This document shows, piece after piece, positions 58,599 through 64,000 of a DNA stretch of 64,000 nucleotides; position 1 is the first letter of the stretch; each line of letters starts with the position of its first letter. Origin of the DNA: JAJAZB01 sp965249815 (GTDB lineage: Bacteria > Bacteroidota > Bacteroidia > Cytophagales > Spirosomataceae); NCBI GenBank assembly GCA_965249815.1, contig CBDFMV010000002.1, forward strand, positions 558,001 through 622,000, read 5' to 3'. Position numbers and translations under genes: made by a program. The notes beneath the pieces are model-generated. The model made no database searches. It saw nothing but the letters and a program-made list of their open reading frames with translations, and was not told where the DNA came from.

Positions 58599-58613
58599 TA
58601 CCTACAATAGGTA
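58599..58613. promoter_or_regulatory. Operator-like palindrome before the LuxR-type gene
   Basis: TACCTA-CAA-TAGGTA is a perfect 6-3-6 palindrome, nested between CCGGTA and TACCGG. It is 47 bases before the LuxR-type ATG and 65 bases from the divergent lipoprotein ATG. Binding by the LuxR-type regulator is a guess. Confidence 0.45.
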
Positions 58614-58660
58614 CCGGGACCAGGAAGTTATTTAACGGTATTCGTAACCAAGACTTGTTC

Positions 58661-59461
58661 ATGGACAGTTCGTCAACCTCGGCGGGGGAAGAAGCCTTGC
58701 GGCAATTCCAGGCGTTTTTCGCGCAGCGGGAACAAACCTCGCCGGGGCATGAACTGTACGGTTACAACTATTCGTTCGTTGAGGCCATTCTGCGGGCGCA
58801 CGCCCGCACGATTCTGATTGTCACGCAGGTGAAATCCCTGCGCGTACTGTACATCACCAAAAACGTGGAGCAGGTGGTCGGCTACCGCCAGGAATATTGC
58901 GAGCAGAATCCGCTGAAGCTGTTTTTTCGGATTCTGGAACCCTCCAATGTGGGGATCATCCTGGCACTGGTCAGGTGGCTCATGGCCGTCCGGAAGAAAA
59001 TTCCCCGGGAGTGGCTGCACACGGAAGAGATTACCTGCTGTGGCATCAAAGCCCGTCATCAGAACGGGGCACCCATCCGTTTTTTGCTGCGCGGGTACTC
59101 GCTCGTCTCAGAAAAAGAAAGCAACGCACAATCCGTTTCGCTCAACACCCTCGCTGACGTCCGGCACCTGCTGACCGACAAAGCCTACTGGTTTCGGGCG
59201 TCGTTCGGGGCCAAAAAAGAATACGTGTTTAGTCGATTTCCTACGCTGGGGCTTTCGCAGCAGGACGTGCTCACCGGACGGGAAAAAGAGGTGCTGCGGT
59301 TCATCGAAACCGGCTCAGACACCAACGCCATCGCTCAGGCGCTGGGCATTAGTCCGCACACGGTGTCCACGCACCGCAAAAACATGATTGAGCGCATGGG
59401 GGTACGCGACACCACCGCCTTAATTGAATTGGTCCGGTTGTGCGAGATTGCGCTGGACTGA
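58661..59461 (+). CDS. LuxR-type transcriptional regulator with PAS-like sensor
   Basis: 266 residues from the ATG at 58661. The C-terminal GerE/LuxR helix-turn-helix is clear: LTGREKEVLRFIETGSDTNAIAQALGISPHTVSTHRKNMIERMGV. The N-terminal half (about 45-140) has a PAS-like pattern (LRVLYITKNVEQVVGYRQEY, FFRILEPSNVG). It would bind a small signal or protein and control the divergent lipoprotein gene, perhaps through the palindrome between them. The signal is unknown. Confidence 0.82.
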   Translation: MDSSSTSAGEEALRQFQAFFAQREQTSPGHELYGYNYSFVEAILRAHARTILIVTQVKSLRVLYITKNVEQVVGYRQEYCEQNPLKLFFRILEPSNVGIILALVRWLMAVRKKIPREWLHTEEITCCGIKARHQNGAPIRFLLRGYSLVSEKESNAQSVSLNTLADVRHLLTDKAYWFRASFGAKKEYVFSRFPTLGLSQQDVLTGREKEVLRFIETGSDTNAIAQALGISPHTVSTHRKNMIERMGVRDTTALIELVRLCEIALD

Positions 59462-59643
59462 ACCGCGCCTTCAGTAAAGAATTCACTCCCGGAGCGAGAT
59501 CACTCGTTCTCCCACCGCAGCCATTTTTTGGCCGGAAACCCCGCCAATCGAGGTGGCCAGCACCAGGGCAAACCAACGAAACGCAACGCAGATTTGCACA
59601 AAATGCGGCTTACGAAACCACTACGATGGCTTCACCCGCGTTT

Positions 59644-60237
59644 TTACGACTGACTGGCCCCAGTCGGGCGCTTCGCGTCAGGGGGATGAATCGCCACGGT
59701 TTTGTTATCCAGCACGTCGAGCCAGGGCGTTTTTGGGGTGAGCAGGTCGCCCGAATCAGGGATGCCACACTGCGTTTCGTGGTAATTGACCAACTCGAAC
59801 AGAAGGTCTTTGAGCGTCTCCAGCCGGTCGGCACCGAGAATTTTGGTGAATTCGGCGTCGATGCGCGCCGCGCCGTCTTTCCAGTCGAGCATGAAGCGGG
59901 CTCCCTTGTCGGTGATGCGCACCACCACCGAGCGGGCGTCGCCGGGGTGGCGTTCGGTTTCCACGTAGCCTTCTTCCTGCAACTCCTTCACGATTTTGCT
60001 CACGGCCTGCTTGGTGATGCCCCCGCGCGCGGCCAGTTCGTTGATGGTCGAACCGTCGACGTCGATGTGAATGAGCGAAATCAGGTGGCCGATGCGGAAC
60101 GACTCGTACCCCTTTTCGCGCAAAATATCGCCCGCCAGTTCCGACAAAAACCGGAACGAACGGCTCAGCAACCGCCCCATCATGCGGTTCTTTTGGGCCT
60201 TGAAGTCGGCCAACTGGGCTTTTATCGCTGCTTCCAT
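59644..60237 (-). CDS. MarR-family repressor of the efflux operon
   Basis: 197 residues from the ATG at 60237; the frame continues upstream, but the conserved region starts here. Winged helix: IDVDGSTINELAARGGITKQAVSKIVKELQEEGYVETERHPGDARSVVVRITDKG. The rest is helical dimer interface. It has a C-terminal extension of about 45 residues (SGDLLTPKTPW...). MarR proteins sense phenolic or cationic compounds. The divergent efflux operon and the triple operator point to direct, drug-relieved control. Confidence 0.9.
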   Translation of the reverse strand: MEAAIKAQLADFKAQKNRMMGRLLSRSFRFLSELAGDILREKGYESFRIGHLISLIHIDVDGSTINELAARGGITKQAVSKIVKELQEEGYVETERHPGDARSVVVRITDKGARFMLDWKDGAARIDAEFTKILGADRLETLKDLLFELVNYHETQCGIPDSGDLLTPKTPWLDVLDNKTVAIHPPDAKRPTGASQS

Positions 60238-60352
60238 GGCTGTAAACAATCGGTTGGGAACGGAGTTTTTAAAATAGCTTTCCGTTCGGCGCGGGTCACC
60301 CCGGTATGATTTCCTGAAATCCTGGCACAAAAATAAGGCCTAAAAAAATAAT

Positions 60353-60414
60353 AGTCAACCTACTTGACTTTTTTGGTCAACCAAGTTTACATTTGCATCG
60401 TCAATCCAGTTGAC
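60353..60414. promoter_or_regulatory. Three GTCAA-N5-TTGAC operators flanking the efflux promoter
   Basis: Sites: GTCAA-CCTAC-TTGAC (60354-60368, extended to AGTCAA/TTGACT), GTCAA-CCAAG-TTTAC (60376-60390, one mismatch) and GTCAA-TCCAG-TTGAC (60400-60414). The promoter TTG (60364-60366), a 21-base spacer and TACATTTG (60388-60395) overlap sites 1 and 2, and site 3 sits just after the expected start. MarR binding would block transcription of the efflux operon. Confidence 0.75.
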
Positions 60415-60447
60415 TATTTTTTTGGTTTAACGAATTTCTCTCTTCTC

Positions 60448-61491
60448 ATGGCAACAGAAACCACTTCCAGGGTTCGCACGGTAGTCGTTCGGGTCATCCT
60501 CGTGGGCCTGGTCGGCTTAGGCGTGTGGTACGGCATTTCGGCCTTCAACCACGCCCGGCATTTTGAAACCACCGATAACGCCCAGATCGAAACCTACCTC
60601 GTGCCGGTGTTGCCGCGCGTGGCGGGGTACGTCAAAAGCGTGAGCGTGAAAGACTACGACCCGGTGAAGAAAGGCCAGTTGCTGGTGGAAATCGACGAAG
60701 ACGAGGCCCGACTGGCCCTCGGCGAACTCGAAGCCAGCTACCAGCAGGCCCTCACCGACGTGGAAACTGCCCGCGCCAACCTGCGCAACACCGAACTCAC
60801 GATTCGTTCGAGCGCCGCCAACGTGAAACTGGCGCAAATCCGCCGCGACAAGGCCCAGCGCGACGCCGCCCGCGACGAACAGCTTTTTACCGACAAAGCC
60901 ATCACCCGCAAGCAGGCCGAAGATTCCAGGAACAGCCTCGACGTGCAAAGCCAGCAGGTCGTAACCAGCCAGACGGATTTGGAAGCCGCGAAGTCACGCG
61001 TGGACATCCAGCGGGCCGCCTTGCACAAGGCCGAGGCGCAGTTGAAAGTGCTCCAGTCGCGCATCGATCAGCAGAAACTCCGCCTGACTTACACGAAAGT
61101 GTACGCGCCTGCCGCCGGGCGCATCGGGCGCAAAAACGTGGAACCCGGCCAGTACATTCAACCGGGCCAGACCCTCGCCACCGTGGTGCAGGATTCGGTG
61201 TACTGGATTGTCGCCAACTTCAAGGAAACGCAGATCGAGCGCATCCGGGTAGGGCAGGACGTGACCGTGAAAATCGACGGGTACCCTGATTTGGCCGTGA
61301 AGGGCAAGGTCGAAAGCTTCTCCGACGCCACCGGGGCGCGTTTCGCCCTGCTACCGCCCGACAACTCGACGGGCAACTTCGTGAAAGTAACCCAGCGCGT
61401 GCCGATCAAAATCACGATTCTCGACGCCGACAAACTGCGGAGCAACCTCCGGGCGGGCCTGAGCGCCGAGGTCGAGGTCCACGTTCGCTAA
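60448..61491 (+). CDS. emrA: HlyD-type membrane fusion protein (EmrA-like)
   Basis: 347 residues from the ATG at 60448. One N-terminal membrane segment (VVRVILVGLVGLGVWYGISAF), then the lipoyl/barrel part (TTDNAQIETYLVPVLPRVAGYVKSVSV, KKGQLLVEID), a long coiled coil (about 90-210) and the second lipoyl half with VYAPAAGRIGRKNVEPGQYIQPGQ. It bridges the inner-membrane pump and the TolC channel. First gene of the operon, 19 bases before the MFS gene. Confidence 0.95.
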   Translation: MATETTSRVRTVVVRVILVGLVGLGVWYGISAFNHARHFETTDNAQIETYLVPVLPRVAGYVKSVSVKDYDPVKKGQLLVEIDEDEARLALGELEASYQQALTDVETARANLRNTELTIRSSAANVKLAQIRRDKAQRDAARDEQLFTDKAITRKQAEDSRNSLDVQSQQVVTSQTDLEAAKSRVDIQRAALHKAEAQLKVLQSRIDQQKLRLTYTKVYAPAAGRIGRKNVEPGQYIQPGQTLATVVQDSVYWIVANFKETQIERIRVGQDVTVKIDGYPDLAVKGKVESFSDATGARFALLPPDNSTGNFVKVTQRVPIKITILDADKLRSNLRAGLSAEVEVHVR

Positions 61492-61510
61492 CCCAACCGC
61501 CCCTGTTTTT

Positions 61511-63118
61511 ATGGAAATTGCACTGCCGGTCGTCGAACGGCCAACCGGGTTGCGGCGCATCGTGATTGTGGTGACGGTCATCACTGCCGCCGTGATGGAA
61601 TTGATCGACACGTCGATCGTCAACGTGGCGCTTAACGAAATCGCTGGAAACCTCGGGGCCACCATCGAAGACGTAGCCTGGGTCGTGACGGGTTACGCCA
61701 TCGCCAACGTCATCGTGATTCCGCTTTCAGGGTTTCTGGGACGGTATTTTGGCCGAAAAAACTATTTTTTCTATTCCATCATCCTCTTCACCGTCGCCTC
61801 GTATTTCTGCGGGCGGGCGGGCAACATCTGGGAACTGGTGCTGTGGCGCTTCGTGCAGGGGCTGGGCGGCGGCGGCCTGCTTTCAACGGCGCAGAGCATC
61901 CTCTTCGATACCTTCGAAACGAAAGACCGCCCCGTGGCTTCGGCCATTTTCGGGATGGGCATCGTGCTTGGCCCCACGTTTGGCCCCACCGCGGGCGGCT
62001 ACATCGTCGACCACTACAGTTGGCCGCTCATTTTCGACGTCAACATCCCCATCGGCATCGTGGCGGCCATCATGACCTACGTCTTTTTGCCCAAGCAGGC
62101 CAACGAATACAACATCGACCGCCGCGCTATCAAAATCGACTGGACGGGCATCGCGCTGCTCACCGTCGGGGTGGGGGCGTTGCAGTGGGTGCTGGAGCGC
62201 GGCGAAGGCAAGGATTGGTTTCAATCCCAGGAAATCATCGTCGCCAGCATCGCCACGGTGGTCGGGCTGGTCGGGTTCGTGTGGTACGAACTGCGCATTC
62301 CGCAGCCGGCCGTCAATTTGCGGGTGTTCACCAACCGCACGATGGCATTGTCCACGATCCTGATTTTCGTCGTGGGCGTCGGGCTGTTTTCGTCGGTGTT
62401 CCTGTTTCCGGTGCTCGTGCAGCGCACCATGTACTACACCCCCACGATGACCGGCCTCACGCTCCTGCCGGGTACGATTGGCTCGCTGATTCTGTTTCCC
62501 ATCATTGGGCGGCTCATTCAGCGCGGCGTGGCGCCCCGGTTTTTCGTGTACGCGGGCTACGTTATTTTCATCGCCTTCAACGTGCTGATGGCCCGGGTGG
62601 ACATCAACGCGTCGCCCGGCGATTTTTTCTGGCCCCTGATCATTCGCGGCTGTGGGCTGGCGATGGTCAACCTGCCGCTCATCAACCAGGCCGTGGCCGA
62701 CCTCAAGCCCCAGGATTACCCGGCGGGCATCGCCCTCACCAACATGATGCGCCAACTCGGCGGGGCCTTCGGCATCGCCATCGTAAACACCTACGTGGCC
62801 AACCGCACGGCCACGCACCGGCTGGATCTGGTCAGCAACGTGACGGCCGAAAATCCGCTGGCCGCCGAACGGCTCAACCAGATCGCCCAGGGCCTGATTG
62901 CCCGGGGTTACGACGCCGCCAAAGCCGCCCAGCAGGCCTACGCCAGCCTCGACGCGGTCATTACCCGGCAGGCGCTGCTCCTCAGTTACCTTGACGCGTT
63001 TTACTTCGTCACGGCGCTGTTTGTCTGCACCTTCCCCTTGATTATTCTGTTGAAAAACCCGCCAAAATCGAAAGAAGAACAAGCCGCTGCGCGGGCCGCT
63101 GCGGCAGATGCCCATTAA
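61511..63118 (+). CDS. emrB: DHA2-type MFS drug efflux pump (EmrB/QacA-like)
   Basis: 535 residues with about 14 hydrophobic segments. N-terminal DHA2 signature: MELIDTSIVNVALNEIAGNL, WVVTGYAIANVIVIPLSGFLGRYFGRKN (motif A), FVQGLGGGGLLSTAQSI, and GIVLGPTFGPTAGGYIVD (motif C). It exports hydrophobic or phenolic drugs with proton exchange through the EmrA-TolC path. Probably relieved from MarR repression by its own substrates. Confidence 0.95.
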   Translation: MEIALPVVERPTGLRRIVIVVTVITAAVMELIDTSIVNVALNEIAGNLGATIEDVAWVVTGYAIANVIVIPLSGFLGRYFGRKNYFFYSIILFTVASYFCGRAGNIWELVLWRFVQGLGGGGLLSTAQSILFDTFETKDRPVASAIFGMGIVLGPTFGPTAGGYIVDHYSWPLIFDVNIPIGIVAAIMTYVFLPKQANEYNIDRRAIKIDWTGIALLTVGVGALQWVLERGEGKDWFQSQEIIVASIATVVGLVGFVWYELRIPQPAVNLRVFTNRTMALSTILIFVVGVGLFSSVFLFPVLVQRTMYYTPTMTGLTLLPGTIGSLILFPIIGRLIQRGVAPRFFVYAGYVIFIAFNVLMARVDINASPGDFFWPLIIRGCGLAMVNLPLINQAVADLKPQDYPAGIALTNMMRQLGGAFGIAIVNTYVANRTATHRLDLVSNVTAENPLAAERLNQIAQGLIARGYDAAKAAQQAYASLDAVITRQALLLSYLDAFYFVTALFVCTFPLIILLKNPPKSKEEQAAARAAAADAH

Positions 63119-63196
63119 AAAGTTGGCAGGAAGCAGTGAGCAGCAATGCCGACTGCTTTGGCTGCCCACTGCCAACCGTTAACTGCCAACTTTTTT
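63115..63196. repeat. Word-repeat inverted sequence before the TolC-type gene
   Basis: AAAAAGTTGGCAG at the left (63117 region) pairs with CTGCCAACTTTTTT at 63184-63197. Inside are CAGTGAGCAG and CTGCCCACTGCCAACC. The words AGTTGGCAGTT are shared with 40070-40136. It ends just before the ATG at 63200. Confidence 0.7.
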
Positions 63197-63199
63197 GCC

Positions 63200-64000
63200 A
63201 TGAAACGCCTCACTCTCGTCTTTCTTTCCCTCAGCCAACTGGCGTTAGCACAGTCGGCCACGACCGACCCGCTGCCCGGCCTCGTCCGGCAGGCGTTCGA
63301 TTATTATCCGCGCCTGAAGGAACTGCAACAGAACGTTTCGCTCAGCGAAACGCGCACTAAAATCGCCGAAACGGCCTACAAGCCGACCGTCAGCGGCGAC
63401 GCCAGCTACAACTACATCTGGCCGCTGCAACGCATCACGTTTTCCATTCCCGGCCTGGGCGACAACGCCATCCAGTTTCAGCCCCGCAACAACTACAACG
63501 TAGGCGTGAGTGCCAGCCAGACCGTGTACGACTGGGGCAAAACCGCCGCCACCGTGCAGCGCAGCCGGGCCGAAACCCAGCAGGCTTTCGACAACGTGGA
63601 AGCGCAGAAAACCCAGCTTGCCTACCAGGTGGCGCAGGCCTACTACGGCCTTGTTTTTCTGCAAAAAAACCTCCGGGTGCAGCAGGATCAGCAGGCGCTT
63701 GTGCGGGCCACGGAACAACTCATCGCTGCCCGCGTGAAGAGCGGCGACGAAATCGATTACAACCTCGTTTCGACGCGGGTGCGCTACCGCAACGTCGAAA
63801 CGCGCATCGTCGATTTGCAAAACCAACTGGAGCGGCAGTACATCCTGCTCGGTTCGCTGGTGGGCCGCGACGTACGCGCCGTAGTGGACACGGCGGCGGG
63901 TTTCAATACCCTGGCGACCTTCGCCGCCGACCCGGTGAATGCCTACGAGGTCGCCCAAAGCACCAACCCCGACCTGCGCCTGAGCCGCGACCGCGAAACC
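63200..64000 (+). CDS. tolC: TolC-family outer membrane efflux protein, 3' end outside window
   Basis: 267 codons before the window ends, no stop. Signal peptide (LTLVFLSLSQLALAQ), then TolC repeat features: VGVSASQTVYDWGKTAATVQRSRAETQQAFDNVEAQKTQLAYQVAQAYYGLVFLQKNLRVQQDQ with long coiled-coil helices, and LIAARVKSGDEIDYNLVSTRVRYRNVE. It would form the outer membrane channel for EmrAB. Last visible gene of the MarR-controlled operon; the end is unseen. Confidence 0.92.
   Translation, partial: MKRLTLVFLSLSQLALAQSATTDPLPGLVRQAFDYYPRLKELQQNVSLSETRTKIAETAYKPTVSGDASYNYIWPLQRITFSIPGLGDNAIQFQPRNNYNVGVSASQTVYDWGKTAATVQRSRAETQQAFDNVEAQKTQLAYQVAQAYYGLVFLQKNLRVQQDQQALVRATEQLIAARVKSGDEIDYNLVSTRVRYRNVETRIVDLQNQLERQYILLGSLVGRDVRAVVDTAAGFNTLATFAADPVNAYEVAQSTNPDLRLSRDRET

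Noticed and set aside
1..64000. tRNA, rRNA, riboswitch or insertion sequence
   Set aside because: I looked for cloverleaf ends, T-loop sequence, conserved rRNA blocks and transposase motifs and found none that I can support.

Overview
The window is a chromosomal segment of a GC-rich (roughly 60%) member of the Bacteroidota. The lineage call rests on promoter motifs of the TAnnTTTG type, weak or absent Shine-Dalgarno sequences, Bacteroidota-typical families (DUF3822, DUF5683, DUF6090, bTHX) and the block parA-parB-DUF5683-dapB-lepB. I cannot fix the family; Cytophagia- or Saprospiria-like bacteria are my guess. No rRNA, tRNA, insertion sequence, prophage or CRISPR array was found. The sequence opens inside a subtilase gene and ends inside a TolC-type gene.

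Layout. 1-2260: a possible protease unit with the end of a subtilase, a 68-residue I9/propeptide-like protein and a protein with a caspase-like His/Cys dyad plus a PepSY-like tail. 2310-7902: a TrpF-like protein lacking the catalytic Cys, MnmA, an ArsR regulator next to an Old Yellow Enzyme, and a secreted GH20 hexosaminidase. 7937-14311: a leftward four-gene operon (DUF952/DJ-1 fusion, cyclase-like protein, deformylase-like protein, aldo/keto reductase), then rightward alcohol dehydrogenase, esterase and FAD oxidoreductase. 14373-23629: lipoprotein aldose epimerase, Lrp/AsnC divergent from alanine dehydrogenase, a Uma2 protein with two small partners, MFS transporter, rRNA methyltransferase, S1/P1-like enzyme, S20 and RadC. 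23730-36193: a 54-residue membrane protein, HisB, DEAD-box helicase, methyltransferase, ApaG, Ung, LepB, DapB, DUF5683, ParB, ParA, radical SAM/SPASM enzyme and a response regulator. 36310-49430: DprA, J-domain/TPR protein, NAD(P)-binding protein, PyrE, NUDIX, DUF6090, CoaD, DUF3822, AlaS, MerR, a HicB/HicA pair, bTHX and an S9 peptidase. 49688-50390: an AT-rich DUF2188/HEPN pair that looks imported. 50615-59461: ABC-F ATPase, YdeI-like protein, C69/secernin-like hydrolase, NUDIX, two lipoproteins, a RecD/Pif1-type helicase and a LuxR regulator. 59644-64000: a MarR regulator divergent from an EmrA-EmrB-TolC efflux operon, with three copies of a GTCAA-N5-TTGAC operator around the promoter.

The strongest unexplained signal is not a gene. 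About twenty intergenic spaces contain long, often perfect inverted repeats with arms of 15-37 nt. Their arms are built from short repeated words, and most lack the U-tract of a terminator. Several share sequence with elements tens of kilobases away (4188 with 33328; 12226 with 27301; 31542 with 34263; 40070 with 63115). One is a loopless 56-bp palindrome. Two lie in divergent promoter regions, and related low-complexity sequence sits inside two reading frames. This looks like a dispersed palindromic repeat population of unknown function.
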